This document shows positions 26,401-34,286 of a stretch of DNA of 64,000 bases, in pieces; position 1 is the first letter of the stretch; the number at the start of each line of letters is the position of its first letter. The stretch lies in NCBI GenBank assembly GCA_965213775.1, contig CBDCAC010000002.1, forward strand, positions 372,001 to 436,000, in the 5' to 3' direction. The notes under the pieces were generated by a model. That model ran no database searches and was not told where the DNA came from. It worked only from the letters and a program-made list of their open reading frames with translations. Made by a program: the position numbers and the translations under genes. The DNA is from Lichenicoccus sp965213775. GTDB taxonomy: Bacteria; Pseudomonadota; Alphaproteobacteria; Acetobacterales; Acetobacteraceae.

Positions 26401-27645
26401 ATGAAGAACGGCAACACCCTGCTCGGCGCCCTGCCCACCACGATCTTCACCGTGATGTCGGCACTCGCCTCGCGCCACGAGGCGATCAATCTCGGCCAGG
26501 GCTTCCCCGACACCGAGGGACCGCGCGAGGTGGTGCAGGCCGCGGCGGACGCGCTGCTCGACGGGCGCAACCAGTATCCGCCGCTCGCGGGGCTCCCCGA
26601 GCTGCGCCGGGCGGTGGCGGACTGCGATCGCCGCTGCTACGGCCTCGACATCGACCCGCTGCGCGAGGTGGTGGTCACGTCGGGCGCCACCGAGGCGTTG
26701 GGCGCCTCGCTGATGGCGCTGATCGACGCCGGCGACGAGGTGGTGCTGATCGAGCCGCTCTACGACACCTACCTGCCGGTGGTGCGCCTGCTCGGCGGCG
26801 TGCCGCGGCTGGTGCGGCTGCGCGAGCCCGGCGCGGGCGAGGCGGACTGGACCCTGCCGCGCGAGGCGCTCGCGGCCGCGTTCGGCCCGCGCACCAAGGC
26901 GATCCTGCTCAACACGCCGATGAACCCGACCGGCAAGGTGTTCTCGCCCGAGGAGCTCGCCTTCGTCGCCGAGCTGGTGATCCGGCACGACGCTTACGCG
27001 ATCTGCGACGAGGTGTACGAGCATGTGGTGTTCGCGCCGCGCCGCCACGTGCCGCTGATGACGCTGCCCGGGATGCGCGACCGCTGCATCCGGATCGGCA
27101 GCGCCGGCAAGAGCTTCTCGCTGACCGGCTGGAAGGTCGGCTACGCCACCGCGTCGGCGCCGCTCGCCGAGCTGGTCGCGCGCGCGCACCAGAACCTGAC
27201 CTTCACCACCCCGCCCAACCTGCAGCGCGCGGTGGCGCTGGGGCTGTCGCAGGACGCGTCCTACTTCGCGGCCCTCGCCGCCAGCCTCGCCGCCCGTCGC
27301 GACCTGCTGAGCCAGGGCCTGCGCGGGATCGGCTTCGACGTGCTGCCGTGTGCCGGAAGCTACTTCGTCATCGCCGATTTCCGACCGCTGCTCCTGCCGC
27401 CCGGGATCGGGGGCGACGCGATGGGGTTCTGCCGTCACATCACCGAGCACGCGCGGGTCGCCGCGATCCCGGTGTCGGCATTCTACGACGGCGGCGACCC
27501 GCCGCAGCACCTGGTGCGCTTCGCCTTCTGCAAGCGCGAGGCGGTGCTGCGCGAGGCGATCGACCGTCTGGCCGCGCTGCTGCGGCCGGATGCCGAGGCC
27601 GCAAGGCACGCGGCACTGATTGACGCTCCGGCGCAGTTCCTCTAG
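26401..27645 (+). CDS. Aminotransferase class I/II (YbdL/KAT-like)
   Basis: 414 residues with AGGAT before ATG 26401. It has the fold-type-I PLP signature: NLGQGFPDTEGP at 30-40, the NPTGKV loop near 175, DEVYEHVVF, and Lys237 in GSAGKSFSLTGWK. The GQGFPD motif points to the kynurenine/methionine-preferring group (YbdL-like) rather than aspartate aminotransferase. It is divergent from glnB with 151 bases between starts, in which I see no clear extra gene. Its 3' end holds the likely promoter for tRNA-His. Confidence 0.92.
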   Translation: MKNGNTLLGALPTTIFTVMSALASRHEAINLGQGFPDTEGPREVVQAAADALLDGRNQYPPLAGLPELRRAVADCDRRCYGLDIDPLREVVVTSGATEALGASLMALIDAGDEVVLIEPLYDTYLPVVRLLGGVPRLVRLREPGAGEADWTLPREALAAAFGPRTKAILLNTPMNPTGKVFSPEELAFVAELVIRHDAYAICDEVYEHVVFAPRRHVPLMTLPGMRDRCIRIGSAGKSFSLTGWKVGYATASAPLAELVARAHQNLTFTTPPNLQRAVALGLSQDASYFAALAASLAARRDLLSQGLRGIGFDVLPCAGSYFVIADFRPLLLPPGIGGDAMGFCRHITEHARVAAIPVSAFYDGGDPPQHLVRFAFCKREAVLREAIDRLAALLRPDAEAARHAALIDAPAQFL

Positions 27646-27648
27646 ATC
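27620..27648 (+). promoter_or_regulatory. Probable promoter of tRNA-His
   Basis: TTGACG at 27620-27625 and TAGATC at 27643-27648 with 17 bases between. The start of transcription would be near 27655, some seven bases before the mature tRNA. The box overlaps the end of the aminotransferase gene. Confidence 0.55.
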
Positions 27649-27661
27649 CGGCGCCGCGGTG

Positions 27662-27737
27662 GCGGACGTAGCTCAGCTGGTAGAGCGCCAGGTTGTGGTC
27701 TTGGATGTCGCGGGTTCGAGCCCCGTCGTTCGCCCCA
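27662..27737 (+). tRNA. tRNA-His (GTG)
   Basis: The acceptor stem is GCGGACG pairing with CGTTCGC, and the extra G at 27661 can serve as G-1 opposite the C discriminator, as tRNA-His requires. D arm GCTCAGCTGGTAGAGC, anticodon loop TTGTGGT with anticodon GTG in a CCAGG/CTTGG stem, T arm GCGGGTTCGAGCCCCGT, and an encoded CCA at 27735-27737. Confidence 0.95.
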
Positions 27738-27775
27738 CCCCCGTCCCTTCCGCATTTCCCGCGGGCTACCGCGTC

Positions 27776-28363
27776 CTGATCCTCGCCGGCGGCCGGGCGC
27801 GGCGTTTCGGCGGCCTCGACAAGCCGCTGCTGCGGCTGCACGGCACGACCCTGCTGCAGCGCATCGTCGCCCGCCTGCCGGCGCAGGCGGGTGTCGCGAT
27901 CAGCGCCAACGGCGACGCGTCGCGCTTCGCCGCCAGCGGGCTCGCCGTGCTGGCCGACCGGGCGGCGGACCAGGGGCCGCTCGGCGGCGTGCTGCGCGGC
28001 CTGGACTGGGCGCACGAGCAGGGCTGCGAGGCGCTGCTGACGGTGCCGTGCGACACCCCGTTCATCCCGCTCGACCTCGCCGCCCGGCTGCTGCCGGCAC
28101 CTGCGGTGGCGATGTCGGGGGGACGGCTGCACCACGCCGTGGCGTCGTGGCCGACGGCCTGCCGCGAGGCGCTGCGGGCGCACCTGGAGGACGACGGCAG
28201 CCGTTCGGTGCGGCGCTTCGCCGAGACCCTGTCGATGCGCCGCGAGGTGTTCGCGGCGGGGGCGATCGATCCGTTCTTCAACGTCAATACGCCCGAGGAC
28301 CTGCGTCGCGCCGAGGCGCTGGATGGGGCGGCGCCATCGCCCGCAGCCCGGCCGCCAGGCTGA
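27776..28363 (+). CDS. mobA: Molybdenum cofactor guanylyltransferase (MobA-like), start codon unclear
   Basis: About 195 residues. LILAGGRARRFGGLDKPLL near the start is the nucleotide-binding loop (LAGGxxxRxGGxDK), and VPCDTPFIPLDLAARL carries the metal aspartate; NTPEDLRRAE closes the domain. MobA adds GMP to molybdopterin. No ATG, GTG or TTG exists between the 3' end of tRNA-His and the loop. The first possible codons upstream are TTG 27701 and GTG 27695, inside the tRNA; CTG 27776 is a non-standard option. The frame continues into the tRNA without a stop. Its 3' end overlaps the facing NAD(P)-binding gene by 80 bases. Confidence 0.75.
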   Translation: MILAGGRARRFGGLDKPLLRLHGTTLLQRIVARLPAQAGVAISANGDASRFAASGLAVLADRAADQGPLGGVLRGLDWAHEQGCEALLTVPCDTPFIPLDLAARLLPAPAVAMSGGRLHHAVASWPTACREALRAHLEDDGSRSVRRFAETLSMRREVFAAGAIDPFFNVNTPEDLRRAEALDGAAPSPAARPPG

Positions 28364-29180
28364 TCGGCTCGAAGCCGAGGGCCGCGCGCATCGGCGCGAT
28401 GTCGAACGCCTTGTCCTCCAGCAGCCGCCGGATCTCGGCCGGTCCGATGCCGGGCAGCCCCGGCACCGCGCGCGCCAGTGCGGCGAGCGGCATCAGCAGC
28501 GACGCCGGCACGGCGAGCACCGGGCGCGGCCGCAGCCGGTAGGCGAGGGCGATCGCGGCCACGAAGTCGCGGTAGCGCAGCGCCGCCGGGCCGGCGACGA
28601 CCAGGCTGTGCGGACCCTCCCACCCGCGGTCGAGGCTGGCGAGCAGGCCGCGCGTCACGTCGTCCTGATGGATCGGCTGCACCAGCGCGCGGCCGCCGCC
28701 GGGCAGCGGGATCACCGGCAGCCGCCCGATCCAGGCTGCCAGCCGGCGCACGTTGTCCTCGCCCTGCGCGCCGTAGATCATCGTCGGGTGCAGGATCACG
28801 CCGTCGCGGCCCGAGCCGAGCAGCGCCCGCTCGCCCTCGATCACGCCCTGTCCGTGCGCGTCCGGCCAGCGGGTGAACTTGCGCGTGCTGCCGAGCAGCA
28901 CCAGCCGCGCCGCGTCGGGAGCGGCCGCGATGACGCGCGCGGCATGACGCGCATGCGCCGTGCTGACCACGGCGCGCGCGTCACGCAGCGCCGCCGCCAG
29001 CGCGTCCGGATCGTCGAGTTCGGCCAGCAGCGGCGTCCCGTCCAGGCCGGTCGCGCGCCAGCGCGCCGCGTTGCGCACCACCGGCACGAAGCGCTGGCCG
29101 CGCGCCGCCAGCGCGCGGCAGAGTGCGGCGCCGGAGCGGCCGGAGGCGCCGATCACGTGCACCGCCTCGGTGCCGGTCAC
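28284..29180 (-). CDS. NAD(P)-binding protein, NmrA/atypical SDR type
   Basis: 298 residues from GTG 29180. The dinucleotide loop HVIGASGRSGAALCRAL occurs at the N-terminus; GVILHPTMIYGAQGEDNVRRLAAWIGRLPVIPLPG (in parts HPTMIYGAQGEDN, LPVIPLPGGG) and VQPIHQDDVTRGLL match the extended/atypical short-chain dehydrogenase pattern of NDUFA9-like and NmrA-like proteins. Catalytic Tyr-Lys may be lacking. The last 80 bases overlap the end of mobA on the other strand. A 16-base palindrome lies 17 bases before its start. Confidence 0.82.
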   Translation of the reverse strand: MTGTEAVHVIGASGRSGAALCRALAARGQRFVPVVRNAARWRATGLDGTPLLAELDDPDALAAALRDARAVVSTAHARHAARVIAAAPDAARLVLLGSTRKFTRWPDAHGQGVIEGERALLGSGRDGVILHPTMIYGAQGEDNVRRLAAWIGRLPVIPLPGGGRALVQPIHQDDVTRGLLASLDRGWEGPHSLVVAGPAALRYRDFVAAIALAYRLRPRPVLAVPASLLMPLAALARAVPGLPGIGPAEIRRLLEDKAFDIAPMRAALGFEPISLAAGLRAMAPPHPAPRRDAGPRAY

Positions 29181-29197
29181 GCCACTCCGCCCAGACG

Positions 29198-29213
29198 CGG
29201 TATCATGATACCG
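29198..29213. promoter_or_regulatory. Perfect 16-base palindrome, possible operator
   Basis: CGGTATCATGATACCG reads the same on both strands. It sits between the divergent NAD(P)-binding gene and rplM, 17 bases ahead of the former. Such a symmetric site suits a dimeric repressor; the regulator is unknown. Confidence 0.45.
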
Positions 29214-29254
29214 TCGAAGAAGATCGAGTATTTCCCGGGGCAACTGCGATCGGC

Positions 29255-29283
29255 TTGACGCGGGAGCGGCACCTGTCCATAAC
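29255..29283 (+). promoter_or_regulatory. Probable promoter of rplM-rpsI
   Basis: TTGACG at 29255-29260 and CATAAC at 29278-29283, with 17 bases between, is a strong match to a housekeeping promoter. Transcription would start near 29290, about 37 bases ahead of rplM. Confidence 0.6.
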
Positions 29284-29326
29284 CCCGCCTCCTGTCCCGA
29301 CGCCTGCCGACGGAATGCACCGCATG

Positions 29327-29827
29327 ATGAAGACCACCCTCTCGCTGAAGCCCGCGGAGGTCACCAAGGGCTGGATCCTGATCGATGCCGACGGGCTGGT
29401 TCTCGGCCGCCTCGCCGCGATCATCGCCGGGCGGCTGCGCGGCAAGCACAAGCCGCAATTCACCCCGCACGTCGATTGCGGCGACAACGTCGTGGTGGTC
29501 AACGCCGAGAAGGTTCGGCTGACCGGCAACAAGGCGGGGCAGAAGCTGTTCCATTACCATACCGGCTACGCCGGCGGCATCAAGCAGCGCACCATCGCCC
29601 AGCGCCTCTCCGGCAGCAATCCCGGCCACGTGATCAGCAAGGCGGTCGAGCGGATGATCACCCGCGGCCCGCTGCAGCGCGCGCAGATGAAGCACCTCTA
29701 CGTCTATGCCGGCGCGGCGCATCCGCATGACGGCCAGCAGCCGCAGCGCCTCGACGTGGCGGCGCTGAACCGCAAGAACTCGGTCTTCAAGAGCCCCGTC
29801 ACCTCCACCAAGAGCATCGCTGCCTGA
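29327..29827 (+). CDS. rplM: 50S ribosomal protein L13
   Basis: 166 residues. L13 is one of the first proteins to assemble on 23S rRNA. The N-terminus MKTTLSLKPAEVTKGWILIDADG, the DCGDNVVVVNAEKVRLTGNK region and the signature KHLYVYAGAAHPHDGQQP are intact. ATG 29327 matches the usual L13 start; ATG 29324 lies just before it. It is followed after two bases by rpsI in the standard operon. Confidence 0.97.
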   Translation: MKTTLSLKPAEVTKGWILIDADGLVLGRLAAIIAGRLRGKHKPQFTPHVDCGDNVVVVNAEKVRLTGNKAGQKLFHYHTGYAGGIKQRTIAQRLSGSNPGHVISKAVERMITRGPLQRAQMKHLYVYAGAAHPHDGQQPQRLDVAALNRKNSVFKSPVTSTKSIAA

Positions 29828-29829
29828 TC

Positions 29830-30351
29830 ATGTCAGAGACCCAGACTCAGCCCCAGACCCAGCCCCGCACCGGGACGCTGGCCGACCTGCGCGACCTCGC
29901 CACCAGCGCCGGCGTCGCCGTCACCGAGACCGAGGCGGTGCTGCGCCAGCCCAAGCGCGACGCGCTCGGCCGCGCCTACGCCACCGGCCGGCGCAAGAAC
30001 GCGATCGCCCGCGTCTGGATCAGGCCGGGCCGCGGCGACATCAGCGTCAACGGCAAGAAGGTGGGCCAGTATTTCGCCCGCCCGGTGCTGCGCATGCTGA
30101 TCACCCAGCCGTTCCTGGTCGCCGACCGCTACAACCAGTTCGACGTCTACTGCACGGTGGTCGGCGGCGGCCTGTCCGGCCAGGCCGGCGCGCTGCGCCA
30201 CGGCATCAGCCGCGCGCTCACCTACTACGAGCCCGGACTGCGCGGCATCCTCAAGGTTGCCGGCTTCCTGACCCGCGACAGCCGGGTGGTGGAGCGCAAG
30301 AAGTATGGCCGCATGAAGGCACGCCGCTCGTTCCAGTTCTCCAAGCGCTGA
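29830..30351 (+). CDS. rpsI: 30S ribosomal protein S9
   Basis: 173 residues, with an extra N-terminal arm (about 40 residues, QTQPQTQP-rich) often seen in alphaproteobacteria. The body has ATGRRKNAIARVWIRPG and the conserved GLSGQAGALRHGISRAL; the C-terminal tail KYGRMKARRSFQFSKR enters the P site in the ribosome. It starts two bases after rplM. A strong hairpin follows the stop. Confidence 0.97.
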   Translation: MSETQTQPQTQPRTGTLADLRDLATSAGVAVTETEAVLRQPKRDALGRAYATGRRKNAIARVWIRPGRGDISVNGKKVGQYFARPVLRMLITQPFLVADRYNQFDVYCTVVGGGLSGQAGALRHGISRALTYYEPGLRGILKVAGFLTRDSRVVERKKYGRMKARRSFQFSKR

Positions 30352-30365
30352 GCCTGCCCGGGCGG

Positions 30366-30393
30366 CGCCCGCGGCCCTCCCGCGCCGCGGGCG
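30366..30393. terminator. Hairpin after rpsI
   Basis: CGCCCGCGG and CCGCGGGCG form a perfect nine-base stem around a ten-base loop, 15 bases after the rpsI stop. No T-run follows, so a factor-independent terminator is only possible. Confidence 0.4.
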
Positions 30394-30406
30394 GAGGCCG
30401 GATCAG

Positions 30407-31312
30407 GTGACGCCACGGATCTTCATCGATGGCGAGGCCGGCACCACCGGGCTCGGCATACGCGAACGGCTGCGCGCCCTGCCGGTCTCGCTGCTCACGA
30501 TTGACCCCGGGCACCGGCGCGACGCCCAGGCGCGGCGAGCGGCGATGCGCGAGGCGTCGCTGGTGGTGCTGTGCCTGCCCGACCAGGCCGCCCGCGAGGC
30601 GGCGGCGATGGTCGCGGCACTGCCCGATCCGCCGCGCCTGCTCGACGCCAGCAGCGCGTTCCGCACCGACGCGGACTGGGTCTACGGCTTCCCGCAGCTG
30701 GCACCCGGCCAGCCGGCGGCGATCGCCGCCGCGGCGCGCGTTTCCAACCCCGGCTGCTACGCCACCGGTGCGGTGGCGCTGCTGCGGCCGCTGGTCGAGG
30801 CCGGCCTGCTGCCCGCGGATCACGCGCTGTCGATCAACGCGGTCAGCGGCTACTCGGGCGGCGGCCGGGCGATGATCGAGGCGCATGAGCGCGACGGCGG
30901 CCCCGCCCTGCGGCTCTACGGCCTTGGCCTGGAGCACAAGCACGTGCCGGAGATCGCCGCACATGCCGGTCTCGCGTCGCGGCCGATCTTCGCGCCCTCG
31001 GTGGGGCATTTCCGCCAGGGCATGATCGTCTCGATCCCGCTGCACCTCGACCGGCTCGGCGGCGGCGTCACCGCGGATGCGCTGCGAGGCTGCCTGCGCG
31101 ATCGGTACGGCGGCGGCGGGCCGGTGTCGGTGAGCGAGGCCGATACCGAGCTGGCCGCCGAGGCGCTGGCCGGCACCGACCGCATGGAGCTCGCCGTGCA
31201 CGGCAGCCGCACCTGGCCGCACGCGCTGCTGACCGCGCGGCTGGATAATCTCGGCAAGGGCGCGTCGGGTGCCGCGATCGAGAACATCGCGCTGATGCTG
31301 GGCCTCGGCTGA
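30407..31312 (+). CDS. argC: N-acetyl-gamma-glutamyl-phosphate reductase (type 2)
   Basis: 301 residues from GTG 30407, the short ArgC class. It reduces N-acetylglutamyl phosphate in arginine synthesis. The NADP loop GEAGTTGLGIRERL, the catalytic Cys117 in SNPGCYATGA, and SVGHFRQGMIVSIPLHL, plus the His-containing HKHVPEI, fit the family. The stop lies in a 17-base tandem duplication (31291-31324) that, when collapsed, would extend the protein by two residues. The gene follows the rpsI hairpin by 14 bases. Confidence 0.95.
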   Translation: MTPRIFIDGEAGTTGLGIRERLRALPVSLLTIDPGHRRDAQARRAAMREASLVVLCLPDQAAREAAAMVAALPDPPRLLDASSAFRTDADWVYGFPQLAPGQPAAIAAAARVSNPGCYATGAVALLRPLVEAGLLPADHALSINAVSGYSGGGRAMIEAHERDGGPALRLYGLGLEHKHVPEIAAHAGLASRPIFAPSVGHFRQGMIVSIPLHLDRLGGGVTADALRGCLRDRYGGGGPVSVSEADTELAAEALAGTDRMELAVHGSRTWPHALLTARLDNLGKGASGAAIENIALMLGLG

Positions 31313-31324
31313 TGCTGGGCCTCG
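31291..31324 (+). repeat. 17-base tandem duplication across the argC stop
   Basis: GCTGATGCTGGGCCTCG occurs twice without spacing, at 31291-31307 and 31308-31324. It creates the present argC stop and lies where the MFS gene should start. Confidence 0.85.
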
Positions 31325-31328
31325 CGAG

Positions 31329-32723
31329 CTGACCCAGGATCGCTGGGCGGTCCTGCTCGAGCCTCGCTTCCGGGCGCCGCTGCTGACCGTCTCGCTCGGC
31401 GTCGGGCTGTTCTCCTTCAACGAGTTCCTGGTCACCACGACGCTGCCGAGTGCGGTGCGCGCCACCGGGGGCGCCGCGCTGATGAGCTGGGCGCTGACGC
31501 TCTACCTGGTGCCCTCGATCATCGGCGGCAGCGTTGCCGCGGCCCTCAAGCAGCGCTGGGGAGCGCGGCCGGTGCTGTTCCTCGCCGGCCTGGTGTTCCT
31601 GGGCGGCACGCTGCTGGCGAGCCTCGCGCCTTCGATGGCGGTGATCCTGCTCGGACGCGCGCTGCAGGGGGCGGGGGACGGGGTGATCGTCTCGCTCTGC
31701 TACGCGCTGATCCCCGCCCTGTTCCCGCCCACGCTGATCGCGCGCGTCTTCGGCGTGGAGGCGCTGGTCTGGGCGGTCTCGGCGCTCGGCGGGCCGCTGC
31801 TGGCCGGCTGGGTCACCCAGATGCTGTCCTGGCGCGCCGCCTTCCTGGTCAACCTGCCGCTGATCGCCGGCTTCCTGATCCTGGTGCCGCTGGTGGCGCC
31901 GCGCGGGCGTCAGCGCGGCGCGCGTGCCGGCGCTGGCCTGCTCAGCCTTTCCGGCATCGCCGCCGGCATCGTCGCGGTCGCCGTCGCCGACGTGGTGGCG
32001 CGCCCGGCGCCGCGGCTCGGCTGCCTCGCGCTGGCGCTGGCGCTGCTGGTGGCCAGCGTGCGGGCGGACCGCTCCAGCGGCACCGGGCTGTTCCCGGCGA
32101 CCATGTTCCGGCTGTCGAGCCGGTCGGGGGCGGCCTACTGGATCATCCTGCTGATGCCGCTCGCCCAGGCGGTGTCCGGGGTCTACCTGGTGCTGGCGCT
32201 GCAGCGCATCTGGTCGTTCCGGCCCGCCGCCGCCGGCGGCATCGGCGCGCTGATGGCGCTGTCGTGGAGTGCGGCGACGTTCCTGGTCGCCGGCCTGCCG
32301 CGCGTCCGACCGCGCCTGGCGGCACTCGGGCCGGCGCTGAACGCCGCCGGCCTGCTCGGGCTGCTGGTCGCGCTGCAGACCGGGTGGCTCGTCCTGGTGG
32401 TGGCGGCACAGCTCGCGATCGGCGCGGGCTTTGGGCTGTGCTGGTCGACGCTGAACCAGCGGGTGATGGAGGACGCCGCACCGGAGGACCAGGCGCGCGC
32501 CACCGCGCTGCTGCCGACCGTGCTGTCGGCCGGCTACGCGATCGGCGCTGCGGTCGCGGGCCTGGTGGCCAACCTGGCCGGGCTGCCAAGGATGATGGCG
32601 GAGGGCGCCTCGGTCGCGGCTCCGCTGTCCTGGGCCTACGCGACCGCGAGCCTGATCGCCGCCGTCGCGGTGCTGGTCGACCGCGGCGCGGCGGCGATGC
32701 CGAGGCTTGTGCCGCGCGCGTGA
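31329..32723 (+). CDS. MFS transporter; normal start codon missing
   Basis: About 464 residues. Twelve to fourteen hydrophobic segments, from LLTVSLGVGLFSFNEFLVTTTLPSAV at about 17-42 to the last at residue 440, fit the drug/H+ antiporter group (GRALQGAGDGVIVSL is the motif after helix 4). The frame is open from 31296 but has no ATG, GTG or TTG before GTG 31455, which would remove the first helix. CTG 31329 is the nearest codon; ATG 31312 is one frame off. A single-base loss or the adjoining 17-base duplication may have damaged the start. Confidence 0.78.
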   Translation: MTQDRWAVLLEPRFRAPLLTVSLGVGLFSFNEFLVTTTLPSAVRATGGAALMSWALTLYLVPSIIGGSVAAALKQRWGARPVLFLAGLVFLGGTLLASLAPSMAVILLGRALQGAGDGVIVSLCYALIPALFPPTLIARVFGVEALVWAVSALGGPLLAGWVTQMLSWRAAFLVNLPLIAGFLILVPLVAPRGRQRGARAGAGLLSLSGIAAGIVAVAVADVVARPAPRLGCLALALALLVASVRADRSSGTGLFPATMFRLSSRSGAAYWIILLMPLAQAVSGVYLVLALQRIWSFRPAAAGGIGALMALSWSAATFLVAGLPRVRPRLAALGPALNAAGLLGLLVALQTGWLVLVVAAQLAIGAGFGLCWSTLNQRVMEDAAPEDQARATALLPTVLSAGYAIGAAVAGLVANLAGLPRMMAEGASVAAPLSWAYATASLIAAVAVLVDRGAAAMPRLVPRA

Positions 32724-32757
32724 TGGTGGCAGCAGGCGCGCCGGTCCCGGCCGCGTC

Positions 32758-32870
32758 GCCGGGGCCATCCGGCGCCGAACCGCCAGCCGGGGCCATCCGG
32801 CGCCGAACCGCCAGCCGGGGCCATCCGGCGCCGAACCGCCAGCCGGGCGCCGGCCGGCGCCGAACCGCCA
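32758..32870. repeat. 28-base tandem repeat array ahead of a glycosyltransferase
   Basis: Three perfect copies of a 28-base unit (GCCGGGGCCATCCGGCGCCG plus AACCGCCA) at 32758, 32786 and 32814, then a changed 29-base fourth copy to 32870. Each holds the palindrome CCGGCGCCGG-like core. The ribosome site (GAGGAA) of the next gene follows directly. Confidence 0.85.
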
Positions 32871-32882
32871 GAGGAACGCCAC

Positions 32883-34286
32883 GTGAAGATCATCGTCGCC
32901 GGCACCCCCATGATCGGGCACCTCAACCCGCTGCTGTCGATCGCCCGCTTCCTGGTCGCCGACGGCCACGAGGTGGTCGCGCACAGCGCCAGCGCGCACC
33001 GCGCGCGGCTGCGCGCCTCGGGGGCGCGGTTCCATCCCTTCTCCCGGGCGATCGACCAGGACCTGAGCGACCTCGATGCGGTCTATCCGCAGCTCAAGGC
33101 GCTGCCGCCGGGGCCGGCGAAGCTGAGCTTCCTGTTCCGGCACGCCTTCATCGACCGGCTGGGCGGCCAGCACGAGTCGCTGCGCCGGCTGATGCGGCGG
33201 TTCCCGGCCGACCTCGTGCTCTGCGACAACCTGTTCCTCGGCACCGCCCCGCTGCTGCTCGGGCCGCCGGAGCGTCGCCCGGCGATCGTCCATCTCGGCG
33301 TCACCCCGCTGTTCACCAGCCGCGACGACGGCGCGCCGCAGGGCCCGGGGCTGGCGCTGGCGGCGGACGACGCGCAGCGCGAGGCATACCGGGCGATAAG
33401 CCGGGCGGCCGACCAGCATTTCTTCGAGCCGATCCAGGCCGAGCTGGACCGCACGCTGGCCGCGATCGGGCTGGGCCCGCTGCCGTGCCGCATGAACGAC
33501 GCCAGCGTGCGGCTGCCCGACCTGTTCCTGCAGCCGACCGTGTCTGGCTTCGAGTTTCCCCGCCGCGAGGTGCCGCGCGCGCTGCGCTTCATCGGCGCCC
33601 TGCCGCTGCCGCCCGGCGACCTGTCGCTGCCCGAATGGGCGCACGAGGTCGACGCCGCAGCCCGCGTCGTGCTGGTGACCCAGGGCACGCTGGCCAACCA
33701 TGACCTCGCGCAACTGATCGGCCCCACCCTGGCCGCACTCGGCGACCGGCCGGACTTGCTGGTGCTGGTGACCACCGGCGGCCGGCCGCTGCAGGCGGTG
33801 CCCGGCCCGATCCCGCGCCATGTCCGCCTGGCGCGGTTCCTGCCGTACGACTGGCTGATGCCGCGGCTCGACCTGGTGGTGACGAACGGCGGCTACGGCA
33901 CGGTCAACCACGCACTCAGCCACGGCGTGCCGCTGGTGGTGGCCGGCCTGAGCGAGGACAAGGCGGAGGTCGGCGCCCGCGTCGCCTGGAGCGGCGCCGG
34001 CGTCAGCCTGCACACCGACACCCCGACGCCCGCGGCGCTGCGCGCGGCGATCGACACGGTGCTGGGCGGGGAGCGCTTCGGGGCGGCGGCGCGCGGCCTG
34101 GCGGGGGCGTTCCGCGGCTTCGACGCCGCGACCGAGGTGCCGCGCCTGCTGCGCGAGGTCGTCGCCGCCCGGGGAGCGGGCCCGGGAGCTGGCCAGGGAG
34201 CGGGCCAGCCAGCGCCTCGGGGGGCGGGCCGGGGAGCGGCCCGGGAGGCGTCCGAAGCGCGCCCCGGCGCCGCTACATCTCGGTGA
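32883..34286 (+). CDS. Glycosyltransferase, MGT/UGT-like family 1
   Basis: 467 residues from GTG 32883. A GT-B fold: IVAGTPMIGHLNPLLSIARFL at the N-terminus and, in the donor domain, RLARFLPYDWLMPRLDLVVTNGGYGTVNHALSHGVPLVV (in parts LPYDWLMPRLDLVVTNGG, VNHALSHGVPLVV), the UDP-sugar binding pattern of macrolide and flavonoid transferases. The tail, about residues 435-467, is Gly/Ala-rich low complexity and overlaps the end of the facing clpP gene by 14 bases. A secondary-metabolite or lipid substrate is possible. It follows the 28-base repeat array. Confidence 0.85.
   Translation: MKIIVAGTPMIGHLNPLLSIARFLVADGHEVVAHSASAHRARLRASGARFHPFSRAIDQDLSDLDAVYPQLKALPPGPAKLSFLFRHAFIDRLGGQHESLRRLMRRFPADLVLCDNLFLGTAPLLLGPPERRPAIVHLGVTPLFTSRDDGAPQGPGLALAADDAQREAYRAISRAADQHFFEPIQAELDRTLAAIGLGPLPCRMNDASVRLPDLFLQPTVSGFEFPRREVPRALRFIGALPLPPGDLSLPEWAHEVDAAARVVLVTQGTLANHDLAQLIGPTLAALGDRPDLLVLVTTGGRPLQAVPGPIPRHVRLARFLPYDWLMPRLDLVVTNGGYGTVNHALSHGVPLVVAGLSEDKAEVGARVAWSGAGVSLHTDTPTPAALRAAIDTVLGGERFGAAARGLAGAFRGFDAATEVPRLLREVVAARGAGPGAGQGAGQPAPRGAGRGAAREASEARPGAATSR

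Noticed and set aside
32758..32870. CRISPR-like array
   Set aside because: The 28-base units are adjacent with no spacers, and no cas gene is present.
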